64,000 nt of DNA from Anarhynchus alexandrinus (lineage: Eukaryota > Chordata > Aves > Charadriiformes > Charadriidae). A model generated the notes under the pieces. That model was given only the letters and a program-made list of their open reading frames with translations, was not told where the DNA came from and ran no database searches. The position numbers were made by a program, and so were the translations under genes. Shown here piece by piece: positions 46,355 to 60,013 of this stretch. Where the stretch lies: positions 2,987,586 through 3,051,585 of the forward strand of contig VUYV01000003.1 of the NCBI GenBank assembly GCA_008711295.1, read 5' to 3'. Each line of letters opens with the position of its first letter. The first letter of the stretch is position 1.

Positions 46355-48435
46355 GAAAAACTTAGTTGTGCTGAGTCTTTAAACATTTTTCATGTGCATT
46401 CATTATGTGCACTGCTTGCAGTTAATGGGAAATTTCAGTCCCTTGTGAAAAGCAATGCTTTCTAAATCATTCTAATTCCTTCCATTTCATTTTCTTCACT
46501 ACACACACAAAAGGGAACAGAGTAAATGTCTCCCTATCTTCAAATTCAATTTGAGACATTTTACTTGATGAAATGTATATTTGCGTAAACATTTCTCACT
46601 GGGGATGGCATCTAAATTTGCACTGTGGAACTTGACAGCAGAGCTTTATAACCTTATATTCTACTCATTGATCTCTAGCTGCTGTGTACTATCTAAGTAA
46701 TTTCCTATTCATATTTAGCTTAAATTGTAAACAATATAAGGTTTTAAGCCTTAGATACAGGGCTTCAGTAGTATGAAAATACTGTGGACTAGATACTATT
46801 ACTTGTAAATATGTCTGATAGGCAAAGTGCAGAGTTGAACGAACTTAGAAAGCCTTTTTTCCATGGCAGGGTTACAGACTGAAAAGAGGTTTTATTTAAC
46901 ATTAAATCATTTTGTTATGCAAGAATATGCCGATAAAATACCTGAACTCATATATGGTGGGTAAAATACAAAGCTAGTAATAGTCTAGCGTCTATGAAGA
47001 AAATCATATAGAATAGGTAAAGAAAGATGTGCTCCTTCAGAATTACAGATAAGCATAGATTTTTTACTTCAATGGTTAGGAAAGAAGTAGTCAGAGGACT
47101 GAAATAGTTTTCCAGGATTATTATTATTAATGTGTGCTTCTCTTTTTCTTTTTTTTTCTTTTTCAATGACTAAATATATAAAGTTATTATGCCCGCTTCT
47201 ACAACTGCAAGCAGATGGAGACATGCTTGTATCAGAAGCCTCAAAGTGGACAGAGAATGACATGCAGCCAAGTATTACTCAGCTTAAGTCAGGTTTGTTG
47301 AATTGACATGCTAGAAAGTATTGTCAAGGCAAAGGAATAACATATGTTCTCAACTTGTTGAATATAATGAAAGGTGTCACTTGAATTCATTCTAGGAAAT
47401 GTTATGCGGTAAAAGACTTTTACTCCCAACATGCAAAATTGCACAGTTTTTTATTAATTATAAATGGAATCTATACATGCACATTTAAAGCAATTTGAGT
47501 GATCTTAATTTTATATTTTTCCTTAAATAAAGCTGTTGTTCCTATTATATCCGAGCTCACTGCAAGTGAGATCCTGTGTATAAATCCTTATATAAATTCG
47601 TAAAGGTTAATAAACATATTGAACTAAACCTGAAGCTCTGCATAGGCTAATGAATATACAGATGACATAATAGCTTAGTTTTATTTGAATTTCAGACCTG
47701 CAGTAGTTTGAGATATTCCTGTTTCAAAACTCTGGTACATTTTACACAGAACCTCTGCATAGAAAATTCAGATGCTGGAAAGCACTAATTTGGGGATGCT
47801 CAGATCATGAGTTTTGGGTTTGATATTGGTCCTATTTCTACCAGGGTTGTGATTATGAAGACATGTTGGTTTTGTTATTAAAAGCCTTGTATGAGACTTT
47901 AGAGCTTTGAATTTTGAGGTGCTTTCTAAAGAAGGTGTCAATGTCTGCAGGTTTCAATTCAAACAAATTCTTTTCTAAATAGTAAACCTTCTAATGTCTT
48001 TGGCAAGACAACTTCTGTTGTCTTCCTTTCCCCCTTCCTTACATGAGAGGTTGTTCTCTTTTCATAGATGAAGACCCTGTAAAGTGAAGTGATGTGAAAT
48101 AACTGTGTCCAAGATAACATGACTTGTTGATAGAGCAGAGAAGATTATGTAGTGTCTCCAATGCAATTTTTACAAATGGAATGAGTTACTGTAGTAAGCG
48201 CCATTTAGCTGCTTTGATGCAGACAAGTGGAATTATAGAGTCCTTCTCACCTATATGTATCAGCCATTAAATGACTCTCAGAGGGGGCTCATGCTATTCT
48301 TTCACACCTCAGCAGCAACACTTACCATGAAGAATGATCGGCTGGATTTTCCTGACTCCATCACAGCCTGTAGAATGACTCAAGAAGTTCAAAAAACCAT
48401 TATTAGTTTCCAGATGGTGCAAGCTAGATTGTCAC

Positions 48436-48450
48436 AAAAAAAAAAAAAAA
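48436..48450 (+). repeat. A15 homopolymer
   Basis: Fifteen consecutive A. Confidence 0.9.
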
Positions 48451-49604
48451 TACGTGTAGAAGAACACAACTTTCACTTGCACGTAAGACTGGCCCATTTC
48501 TAATTTCACTGCTAGGAAACCACTTGATAGTACTAATCAAAACCTTTTTCTTCACAGCAGATACACATTTTCTGTCATTTCATTTTTATTCATTTTAGTT
48601 GCAAACAGGTAAAGTGCTTATCAATAAAACTCACAAGGTTTAAGAAATATCTGTATTTTGGGCATGACTCCCATGTTAGTCAAGTTGCAGAATAGAACTA
48701 TTACTTACAAGTTAAGATAGCCTTGTAGAAAATGTGACTGACTTGCAAAACTATCTAAAATCAACATCCAAAGAGTGGATGGATTTACCAAGGAATTACC
48801 CATACATATGTACATAAAAACTTGGTTGTTTGCTCTGATTTGGGAAAGCTAACAAAAGTTTTTCTATTGATTGCAATCTATATTTAGCTCCATGCACCAT
48901 CAGTGAGCAAACCAGGTGAGACTTCCACTTAAATTTATCTGCAATGCAGAAGAGTGAGTGAGAATAAAAACAAATCAACAGCAAGGGATAACTGCAGTTC
49001 CCAAAAGAGAAGAGAGAAAAAGGAGACATGTCTGAAATTATGATGATGAACTTATCCTAGGAGATGCAAATGAACTATAAGAATTCTGTCAGTATTCTGT
49101 CGTTTGGCCAGAAAAAGTCTGCATCGAAGCCTTGGAAACAAATGCGCCCGCAGAGCTGGAGTTGCTATAGAGGGAATTACAGTAACAGTGCAGATACTGA
49201 ACAACTGTCATTTTAAGAGTTTAGTTTTCTCTTCATTGCACAACTATCTGGTCCAGAAAAAAAAGACAGTCATAAGCTAAGATGCTACTTTTAGATGGCC
49301 CAAGAGAAGACACAGTGACAATTTCCCACCTAATTCTCAGTTGCTGTAACATTGTGAACCTGAACTGTGCTATCTATTACAGCTTACATACAGGTCAGAT
49401 TTTCAATAAAAAGCTCAGCACCTTGAAAGGTCTCTGTGTTTCTGAGACACCCATGTAAGTGGCCAGTTGTCTTGGAAAAATATCTGACCGTGGCTGCAGC
49501 ATGATCAGACCTGACACTAAGTGCAGAAGCTGTTCTCTTGAAAATTTAGTCTTTGTGGACTTTTAAATTCACTTAAAATTATTTTAATATGGCTCTGGAG
49601 CTTA

Positions 49605-49628
49605 CAGATGCAAGCTGTCTTGCATCTG
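49605..49628. repeat. Perfect 10-bp hairpin
   Basis: CAGATGCAAG (49605-49614), loop CTGT, CTTGCATCTG (49619-49628). The arms each contain an E-box-like CAGATG. The stem is far too short for a microRNA precursor. Confidence 0.8.
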
Positions 49629-52614
49629 ATCAGACTGGAGGAAGGGTACAGCAAGTGTGTGGTTCTACTGGATAAGACATCCAGTATGAGAGACAGAGAA
49701 TATGTAACGGCATCCAGGTTTGCCTATTATGGTCCCTGCTCAGGTGAAGGGAAGATGAAAAGGGACAGCCGTTTCAACCTTGGATCAGGGTACAACCCCT
49801 CTGTAGCTTGCAGATACTTTGCCCCACAAATGAAATCCTCCACTGATCTAAATTAACAAATATACAGTGGTTGCAGTGGATCTATGCTAGTTGATTTCGT
49901 CTGAAAGACTGACGTGAAACTTTCTTAAGAAAACGTGATTTGCAATTTTTCAACAGGTTTAATTGAATCTGAAATTCAATTTGTTCATGCTGTCTGTAAC
50001 CTTTAAACAATCAATGGCTATACAATTTCAGTAATGACTCTTTAAAATTAGAATTATTGAAAAGGCTTACGAGTAGTGATATACAGAGTAAGGTGGTATT
50101 GATTGGCCAGCAAAGAGATTGATTTGAACTGCAAACAGGTATTATGCTAGGAGAATTGTATTATTGTACATCTTTTTGCCACTCTTATTCTGAGTCACCT
50201 GTAAGCAGATTCATGGTATTTATTTGATTATGGTTTTAATAGGCTTTTAATAGCTTGAGCAGATTTATGGCTGAGGAAACATAAAAGTCTGCAAAACATC
50301 ATGTAAAATGGATTGAAGGCACAAGTTTCCACAGGCTTTTTGCATTTCATAGGTTGTGAATGCTTACGATTTACTGAACAAATATGCTTACCACGTAAAT
50401 GTGTTTATACTGTGCCTGCAAATAACCTCTCTCAGTATAAAATAAGAGCTGTATACATCCTTTTTCACCTAGATATTATGTTCCATCCTTACTTTAGCCA
50501 AACAAGAAATTTTGTACTACCATTTGTGAAGCATGGAAGGCATGTATGCCTATGTACATGCTGTGTGTACAGAACATTTCAGAAGAGCAAACTTGAGAAT
50601 TACTAGAAATCTTCCTGTTTCAGTGAGGAAAAACAGAATAATATTCTATATCTAATCTACAATTAAATATATTGTTTTTATACCAAATAACAAAACATAA
50701 AAGAAAGAACTAAGGAATCAGGACTGCAATAATAATAGTCACTGTTTAAACACAGGAGACAGTGCTCTCTGTGTCAACAATGTGACAGGTGAAGCCACAG
50801 TGACTAAAGCTACAGCAAATGGGTTGATATATTCTCAGTGTAACTTTAATTGGTAGGTAAGCAATTAAATGGGAAAAAAAAGGAAAGTTACAGCAAGAAG
50901 CTTACACATAAAGGATAAAAACTATGTAGAGAACAGAAAGATAATAAAAAAGAGAATGAAAAGAGATAAAAAGATGAACAAACAGCAAGTCCACACAGGT
51001 TAAAGAAAATTCAATAAAACTTAAGTTCTGCAAAAAAATCAAAAGTTCCTGCCCAACTTAGCATCTTAGCCTTCACATCTGCTACAGCAGTCTTTGCTTT
51101 GGTTGTTATTGTTCATCCCTCCTCTCATCAGCATGGAGCTGTGTTGCTAATTCTGTATTTGCACTGTGTGCTAGTCTCTTATCGATGTCAGTGGAAATGT
51201 CAAGCATGAAATGTGTTTAGTATATGCAACAGATTTGTACCAAGAGGAAAATTTTGCCCCGTTTTTTTCTTCAGGCTTAACACAGACCTGACCTTAGAAA
51301 AATATATGCAAAGCTGGGCACTTGCAACAAGGTTCAAGTTACGTCTTTTAAGGAGCAGATTGTCATCTCGTCCTGACTGTATACGTATCAATTCTGGTGA
51401 ATTAAGTGCAATGACACCCAATGGATACATTTCTGAGGGGGAGTTTGAGCCCTCACGGTCTGTCATTTGGCAGACATAGGATCTAAAACAGTTAAAAGAC
51501 ATTGCAGTTCTTTTGTGTTTTACTGGTCTCAGTAGGAGCTGAACACTTTGCAAAATCCAGAAATTGGATGTAAATATGTAAACAACAGCTGCCCTTCCTG
51601 AAAAATGAGGTTACTTATTTAACTTACATAAAACCTAATGGCTGCAAATCTGTTTTGATCTAAGCTCAAAGTTTAAGAAAACTGTATCAATATCATCTGG
51701 CAAGTCTGTATTTTTCTTTCTTTACACATCTGTTTTTAAAAGACCATAGGGCTTTTTTACTTTTTTCCCACTTTGCTGTATGCTGAATATATACCAGTGA
51801 AATTCAGCATAATTTCATAATGTGCCTCCAACTTTGTCCACTGTAAGAAATTCCATTCTGTTGCACTTGCAAAAAAGAATTGTCTTTTAAAAGTTCTCCC
51901 TCAGCTGGGTTTCTGTAAAATGAAGTGAAGAGTTTGTCCTTTGCTGAACTGATTGAGGAGCATAACTGATGCCAAATTTCAAAGTTTATACTCACTACAA
52001 CACGATATGGAAGGGACTGAAGGGTCAAAAAGAAGCTGCACTACAAAGAAAATGCAGACATTATTCTAATTTGGTATGCAGACATGATTTTTCTCATAAG
52101 GCTTGAAAGATTCATGTCAGCTTCATACAAAACTATCTCCAGTAAAAGCTACAAACACACCAGTATAAGTTTTATTGTTTATCTGCATCTGTCACCCATG
52201 CTTACACATAGCCACACAAACATACAAAAGCATGAGGGTAGTAGGGAATATGGAGATCTTGATTTTATTTTTTTTTTCACAAGTATGTTTTTGTATTTCT
52301 AATTTGAGAGCATCCTTACACAAAATCTCAGATGTGAGACCAATACATGCCGAAAAATAATACCGTTGTATAATAACACTAATTCTTCTCTGGTGAGTAT
52401 TGCCAATGGTTGGACATGCTGGTGAGATGTGAGATTTCTCTCTTTTGTAAACACATGGAAGAACATGTTCCAGAAGCTACAAAATCCTGAGGACAGAAAC
52501 TAAGCAGGTACCTCACAAGAGAACCAAAATGTATATTGGATGGATGACAGTGGTTCAGAAGCTGTAAACAAAACTCTCTGAAGTTGCTTTTCTGAGGGCA
52601 GCTGGAGGAAAGGA

Positions 52615-52975
52615 ACAAGGCAGCCAGGAGATTAGAGCCCAGAAACATCCCCCCCACCAGGGACTGGGCGGCAGGTGAGAGGCAGTCAGGAAATGCCTTG
52701 GCAGGGGCCTTCCCCTGTGTCCAGGAGCACCTCAGAGCCCTGGCCCTTGACCCCAGGCCTGTCCCGCCATGGGCTGATCTGACCTGACCTACTGCCCTGG
52801 CACCTGCTTCACCTGGACATCGCCTGACATGGCCCCCCCATGCCCTGGCCCTGCTCAGCTCACTGGCGCGTGGTGGGACTGTGCCCACCACTGGGACAAA
52901 GAGAAGAGGGCATGGACCTGCTGGTCTGCAGGCACACACTTGCCAATGGTTTGTGGTCCATGCTGGCCCCTAATC
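52615..52975. other. GC-rich segment, probably repeat-derived
   Basis: A sharply bounded GC-rich block in AT-rich DNA, running directly into the TCTA microsatellite. It is dominated by CCTGGCC/CTGACCTG-type words (TGATCTGACCTGACCTACTG near 52,774). The minus-strand frame over it starts upstream in AT-rich DNA and is Arg/Ala/Gly-rich without a known motif. I suspect an LTR or other dispersed repeat but cannot name it. Confidence 0.35.
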
Positions 52976-52981
52976 AATCTG

Positions 52982-53007
52982 TCTATCTATCTATCTATCT
53001 ATCTATC
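52982..53007 (+). repeat. (TCTA)6 tetranucleotide microsatellite
   Basis: Six perfect TCTA units plus TC. It is likely polymorphic. Confidence 0.95.
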
Positions 53008-53009
53008 AT

Positions 53010-54770
53010 CAAGTAGCTATGCTCTTGTTCTTTTAAACCACATTGTTTTCATTGTTATGAGTTTTCAAGCAACTTCATATTTACTGTCAAAATGACTCTG
53101 AATCTCCACATTTGCCTGAATGCTGTCAAAAATAATTATTCATCTGAACACTTACTTTGTAAAATCCTTTACTGGTATTCAGAAGTCATACTTCATTACT
53201 TTCCTGCTTCAAAACCCAAGTCATCCAGTCAAGGTCTAGAAGCCTTCTTGATGATCTGAGCGATCAATCATACAGAACTTTAGTAAGCCAAAGCAGACAA
53301 ACATCTGAAATCAAAGCAAACTGTTAATCCTGTGTGTTATGTACAGCCACAGAAGTTTGAATTCAGAAACAGAATCTTATATTGCCTTTTTATTATTTGC
53401 TAAAATGCTACTCAACATTCAAGGTGTGGTATGTTTTATGATCGCGGTTTTGTCATGGAAACCTCCTGTTTCCATGGAATTGTTTGCCAGAATTTAATCT
53501 TTCATTTAAATAAAAAATGTTGATATTTATTACATTTGGATACCTAGATACTTAGAGACTTAATCTGCATTAGTAACCTTTTTTCTCTTAGGCAATACAG
53601 ATGCAGACAGCAAGAAATACACTCCGCCATGGCTAAAACATCTAAACGCCAACAGCATATTAACAGATGCAGTGGTTTATTTTTCAAATAGCCTGAAACA
53701 ACAGCTCTGGAAGGTGCAATGTGTCCTCTTTATAGCAGTGGTATATTAAGTGTGAAATGGAAAGATGTAATCAAGAAAACCATGAACATAAACTACTGCT
53801 TATGCAATTTGGATCATAAAGTCAAGGTACTAACTCAGACCCTAGCTACTCTCATGTTACTAGATGTAGACAAATTTACCACTAGCTGATGTCCAAATGC
53901 AAAAAACCTGTAGCTTAAAGGCAGTCAAGAGGGCAGATTAACAGTTTCTACATGATTTTGTAACACATTAAGATGTGTTATGTTAAGTAAATTGAAATTA
54001 ACACCATTTCACAACATAGGAATGTAATTTTTTTTTAAATTTGTGGTGATAAAATAAATCCTTTGGAGATTTGCAAAGCCTATTACAGAATTCCATATTT
54101 TCTTAAATGTACCTCAATGAATTTAACTTAATTTTAAAAAACACTAAGTACTCGCAGTGGAGTAAACCACAATACGAAGGAAGTTCCTCCCCTTCTTCAC
54201 CCCCTTCTCTCAGTGTAAGTTATACAGTGGGGTAAGACAAGCTCCTGGGTTACACCTCATGGACTGTTACACAAAGCCCCAGTTCCTGGGCACTGGTCCC
54301 AAAACTGGGAGTGGGGTGTGGGGGTACTTAAGCTCTGAAGCGTGGTCTATGTAGACTAAAGAGTTCACGCAGATGAATGTGAACTTGTGTAGATGGAAGG
54401 GTCACTTGACACAAAATTTCCTTGGCTGGAACATGAATTCAGTGTGCAAGATTAAGACTAAATGGATTGCATTCAGCCTAAGTGAGGCCCAGGCAATGTC
54501 TTGGTTCAGATTGAAATACCTGAGTTTTATGCTAATTGATTGAAATGGTAACTGGGTCTAGGAAGCAGAATTCATCTCCTTCCAACCCTAGGAAATCTCT
54601 TTGTTAGTGGGGCTTGCTTTCTATTTTGGCAAAGAGCACAGCTTTAAACAGGAATAACAAAACCCAAGTTGAACCACTGCTCTGAAAAAATATGTAACAA
54701 TGCTTAATGTAGTACCCCAATTGTTGAAGAATCTTTCATCACCTTGGATGATTTTCCTAAACACTCTGGT
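53010..54770. other. Unique AT-rich DNA, no gene recognised
   Basis: No supported gene. A CATGGAAAC inverted pair at 53,454-53,476 is listed separately. A T-tract plus splice-acceptor-like TTTTTTCTCTTAG occurs at about 53,580-53,592 without a coding exon behind it. Confidence 0.5.
53454..53476. promoter_or_regulatory. Inverted CATGGAAAC half-sites (RFX-like)
   Basis: CATGGAAAC, 5-base spacer CTCCT, GTTTCCATG: a perfect 9-bp inverted pair. GTTTCCATGG resembles the half-site of X-box (RFX) motifs, though here the halves face the opposite way to a classic X-box. Function is inferred only. Confidence 0.25.
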
Positions 54771-54774
54771 GTTG

Positions 54775-55340
54775 TTGCCAGGGCTCTGAGGACACTAATA
54801 GGCCTTAATCACCCAGCTCAGCTCAGCCTCACCTGGGATCTCCACCCACACCCAGAGCCTATGGGTGGAGAAGCCCTAATTCTGTGCAGGCCTGTGCCTT
54901 CAGCTCTTTCCTGAGCTGAGTTGTAGGGGCACCTGTTTCCATCCCTGTCTATGGCTGTGCTTCTTGGAGGGCCCTTGGGCCTATGCTGTAGGGAGCCTGA
55001 CTCTGGTCTTGTCTTCTTGTTGACCTCTCAGACCTGGGCTGTAGCTCCAGTCTTGTCTCTGTCCCCAAGTCTGCTTCTGAATGGACCTTCTGAATGGATC
55101 CTGGCCCTGGTTTGCTGCTTGCTGTACTGCTGATGTCCTCCAATAATAGCACCTGGTTCTGCCTGCTATCATCAGGTACTGTGGGACAGCATCTTTAGTT
55201 GAAGGAGTACTGCCTGTGCTGAGTTGCCTTTAGCTCTTGGCTCCTTCTCTGTTGTGGGGCAGTCCCACTCTTTCTGCTCCCTGGAAAATGTAGGAAAGGG
55301 AAACACAGCTAGTATGTTTTTGTCAGGAGTGCCTGGGACA
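54775..55340. other. GC-rich segment of unknown, probably repeat, origin
   Basis: About 560 bases with clearly higher GC than the flanks, starting near TGTTGTTGCCAGGGCTCTG. It has short frames on both strands over 54,949-55,172 and no recognisable protein. Its even composition and abrupt edges suggest a dispersed repeat such as an old LTR. No terminal repeats or tail could be matched up. Confidence 0.35.
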
Positions 55341-58300
55341 AGGTGCATGCATTGAACTTGGCTGAAGGAAGTAGGTAGAAGGAGGGCCTCATCAGGCTGA
55401 GGAATGAAGCACTGAGTTGCTCAGCCTTACAGATATGGTGACAGTCCTGTTACATGTGTTGGTAAAGATGTGTCCTGGTTTGAGGAGGTGTTGAATTGAT
55501 TTCACACTTGATGGGCCTACTTAGAGGTCACACTTGACATGTTCTTCAGTGTCAAAACTTCTCCTAAGTGCTGTTGGGGATCTGTGTCTCCACCCAACGG
55601 GCTCACAGCAGTAGTAATTATGCAGTGCAGTGTATATTTCTCACCATGTTTCTGTCATGACACCATCCATTCTACTAGAGCACCTATCTCAGTGTTTGGA
55701 GATGTGATTTTTCTGCATTTTTGCTACTATCACTTCCTCAACTGTAGCTTAGGAGTAGCCACAAACAGTCGCAACCAATGCTTTGTCTCTGACTACCACC
55801 CATCCACACAGCCTATCTGCAGGCAGCCTGCCCAGATTTGCCCGGCAAAATAACATAAGTATTGAAATCTCTTTTGCACATGGGATGGTCTGGAGACTGC
55901 TGACAGAACAGAAGGAAAATTTGCTGTTGTGGGCAGGCACAGGCTGCTCTTTTTGACCTTCCCAGGCAGAAAAGACCTGTGGCTATTTTAACATAATTAA
56001 CAAACACAAAAAGCCTCCTTGCATTCCCTTTGCAGTCTTGTCTCTGCTACCTTAAGTGCTAGAACCAAACATGAGGTAATTTAACCACAAGTCACTAGAA
56101 AAATAATACAAATTATTTTCCTTGTAGAATAATTTCAAAATAAATTTTATGCTCATAGTTTCATGGATGACACATTTCAGTGTGATCATTTCCATCTTAA
56201 TGGCTTAATCAAACCATTTTTAAGGTTTATGTCATTTCTTATTCATCTGAACTACTTACAGAGTATAAAATAGCTGTGCAATTTACTATTGCTTTTATAT
56301 TTCTGTAAGAAGATGGGAATCTGGTATGTATTTTTTATGACAGTTCTTTGCTGGAAAAATGAACAGGTTTTTTGAATTCTAGTTATAGGATTTAAACTTC
56401 AAAGTCTTTTTTTTTTGTTCTTTTATCACTTTGTCCTCCAATAATAGACTGTTTTGTATATATATATCTGTACAGAAACAAGCTTCAAAGATCACAGGAA
56501 ATTATTTTAGCAATATCTCAGAAGGTGGCCTCCAACAGCAATTTTTATTACTGCAAGGGATGCTATAAAATAGATTTTTGCCTTGTGCCCGTTCCCACGT
56601 TGAATTCAGGCTCTTCTCTGTCAGGGATAATTATATTTTCACTTCTTTATCCTCTAACCAACTCCTCACTGGTTCCCTCCTATCTCACAGGATTCATAAG
56701 ACTTTGGGAGAGAGTCTTCTAACAAAATTTAATGGTATCTGCCATTTTTTTATGAGCTCAAGTTCATTGTGTCATAAATAATGGAAAAGATGCACTGTTA
56801 TTATTTGTACTGAAAGACCAGGACAATCCAAATAAGTTCAGGATTAATTGTGCTAAATAATTTGTCTCTGCTAATGGGACTGTTCACAGAAGTAAAACTG
56901 GGCATATGGTGTCTTCATTTGGGAAATTGCAACTCAAAAGCTCTGATTCAGCAAAGTACTTTAGGCCTATCTTTAAGCAAATTGCTTCATTGTTTGTTAG
57001 TGCTATTTGTAGGAAATTTTTTGTGCCTACAACTAGGAATGCATTCCCAAATATATGAAATGAATGGCTTTATAACAGGAAACCTGTTGCAGCCTTAGGA
57101 ATTGAATTAATGCCTCCTTAGTATGAATCCAATACCGTGGCCTTAAATTAATTTCTTTTACGGACATTTGGATAGCAAAATCTTGGCCTTTGCACATGTA
57201 TCCTGGCTTCTCAGTTCTACGCTGAAGGCAGGATTACAGATTCCAGCAGACAGGTCTGTTTTTTTCTTTTTGTCTGTGCTGTCCTTCAGCATTTGTACCA
57301 GAGTCAGACAGTTTATTTTCTGTTCCTGACTGAGAGCAAGTGATTGCACTAATCAGTTAAAGTAGATTTAAAGTAAACATAATGGATATAGGCTCTTTTA
57401 AGCCTATTGAGACAAAACAGAAAAACCAAGGAGCTGTAAGAAGATCTTGTTTTATTAAGAAGTGTCTGATATGCTAGTGGATAGGAAGGCAATTTATGTT
57501 GACTTGTATTTTAGTTGTTAAACAAAACTGTTTTGTTTGGTTTGTGTTTGGGAATTTTGGGGGATTTTGTGACCTAGAAATGAGAGGTGGGAGATGAATT
57601 GAAAGAAACCGATCTGTAATGACAGAGAAACATTATATACTCATTAAGAACAACATTATATGAGCCATAACACATTTACCTCATGCTATGGAGGGGAGGA
57701 AATGAGGGGCGTTTAGTAAAAGTTAATCTTTTCACAAGAACTTCACTGGAAGAGGTGAATTTCTACCTCCTGAATGATCACATCGCTTATTCTGACAATG
57801 TAAGGACCACTCCTGAACAGCACGTCTTTCCAAAGGCAAAAGGGCACTTTTTAATGTTACCATGAGCTATCCCTCGCCTGTTCTTACTTTGTAGAAGTTT
57901 GCACCCAATTCATTTTGGGGAGAATGTTACTTACCGTACCACATTGTTGTTTGCAGTGAGGTTTACTGTATAAAAAATATAGTTAGAAATATATTAGAAA
58001 CTCTGTGATTGCAAATTCTGTTTCAGACTTCAAATTACTCTTTCAAAATATTTGTATAGGACATTGTAAGGTGCTTTCACCTGGTCTTAAATAGTGCTTA
58101 ATAGATTTTAGCGGTATAAAACATTAACTCTTCCCCCTGAATGCAAAGGGTTAAAAACAGAACAGTTTTTAGAAATGGTGGGAAGCTCTTTAATATCCTT
58201 CCCAATTAAAAATAAGCTCATCCTAAGCATTCATTTCTTGGCTTCACAGATGTTTGCTGACAAAAGAGACTCTTCATTGTTTTGTGTCTGAAAAGGTACT

Positions 58301-59996
58301 GGTGATAAATGAAGACATAATATCAGTACTGAGAAAAACATTTTGTTCAAGGACATATCTCTTATATTTCATATTCTATCAAACCATTAAAACACCTTAG
58401 TAATAGAGCATTTCTTGTGCAAATAAAAAAACAAAGCAAAAAATAATGGGTCCTAAGCAAACTCGCAGCATCTTATGATAAAAATCTCTGTTGTCTCTAA
58501 TCTTTATCAGTTGCATGCCTATCTTATTCTGACAATCCTGGGGACAAAGCACTTCCTTCAGAAAGGCCATGTCCCCTGTGCCCCTGCCTCCTTTGGCGGC
58601 AAGCTATTTCTGAACCATTTTCTTGCTGTCCTCACTGAGTACTGAGGTCTTACTTCTTCTGAGATGTGGGAACTCCTGTCTCATGCCTCCTGTTGAAAAG
58701 AGATGTCAATTCCCAACACAACCCTGGCTGTGGTATCAGAGCAATTCCTGGTAAGCTGGCATTGGTGATCCACTATGTGCAGCCATTGTACCGCCACCTC
58801 AGGCTGGTGAGCTCTTCCTCACTCAGCTGAGGTTCAGCAGGAGCCACCTCCTGGGAGGTATGAGTTTCTGGGTTTGAGAGTAACACAGCATTGTCCCTGC
58901 ATGGAGAAACCTCCCCAAACATCCTCCAAGGTCCACCAGAGATGTTGGTGTGGTGCTGCTGGTATGTGCTGCTGAGATGACAGCTATTTCCTTTAGCACC
59001 TGTAACCCTGTGTCATGGATTTGGCCGCTAACTACTCCCCTTGGCATGCTGACTTCCAGCTCTGCAGTTACCTGACAAGGGAATGCAGGGTTCTGGAATA
59101 GCAATTTGCCTTCAGGACCATGCAGTTGAGTAACAGACTCTTTATTTCTAGTACAGCATCTGATCATTCTAATTCTACCAGGCCTGCAGATAAGTTGCAA
59201 ACTTTCCCTAGCATGTGGGTTTGTCGGGGTCTGTCTAGAAAACAGTATAACTCTTTGGAATTCTTATTTGAGGGCTAAATATCCATTAAAGTAGAATTGT
59301 TAGAACATGTAAAGATTATGAAGAAATGTTTTTACTTCCAAAAGCTGGAAGGCTTCCATATTCCTTGGCAATCTGAGCCATCTGCAGTGATAAATTCTCA
59401 GCCAGGTTGGTGATACCATTAAAAACTGTTCATCAATAATGTGCAGAATAAGTAGGCATGTAAATTTACCAGGTTAGAAAGACCTTGTAAAGTGATTAAT
59501 TGTCTCTTAGATATTAAATTGTGATTCTTCTATTTAAAGGACAATAATTATTTTTATTATTATATAATTTTCCTAAAAGAGTTGGGTTTATATATATGGA
59601 AGACAAATATAACTTGATGTAAGGCTGAGAGATAAATGTAATAAATACATAGCCTAAATGAGGCCTTCAAAGTTATAAAAGAATATATAAAATACCTTAA
59701 AGATGTTGTTACAGTAACTTATGTTGAAATATATTTTCTAAGGCTGACTGAACTCTGATTCATAATATAATTTAAGAGAACATTTTTGAGACAAAGCATG
59801 AAAGTTAATTTATAATTTTAATTAACACAGATAATTCAAAGAGAAGTAATTTGATAGAGCTTCTAAAAAGTAGAAAACTCATATCTTCCCCTTTAAAAAA
59901 ATGCTGGGTTTAAAAAAATTATTTTAGAGGCTGATAATTTTCTTTGTGTTTGTATTGTACAGTTGGCTAAATGAAGTAAAAGGAAAACTTTAATTC

Positions 59997-60013
59997 TTTT
60001 TTTTTTTTTTTTT
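59997..60013 (+). repeat. T17 homopolymer next to an assembly join
   Basis: Seventeen consecutive T immediately before the duplicated 23-mer at 60.0 kb. Long homopolymers often break assemblies, which fits the N at 60035. Confidence 0.9.

Larger units (their letters stand above)
45731..52610. other. Unique AT-rich DNA, no gene recognised
   Basis: No supported gene. It contains an A/C tract at 46.33 kb, an A15 run at 48.44 kb and a small perfect hairpin at 49.6 kb. Frames at 45816-46163, 48255-48503, 49608-49856 and 51200-51553 lack recognisable domains. Confidence 0.5.

Noticed and set aside
49605..49628. Hairpin as a microRNA precursor
   Set aside because: Stem of only 10 bp with a 4-base loop, much too short; flanks do not extend the pairing.
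52379..52939. 186-codon minus-strand frame
   Set aside because: Openness comes from the GC-rich block; Arg/Ala/Gly-rich start without motif, then AT-rich DNA.
55134..56450. 16-base identity TGTCCTCCAATAATAG at about 55,134 and 56,435
   Set aside because: A shared 16-mer is expected about once by chance in a window this size; the flanks do not match.
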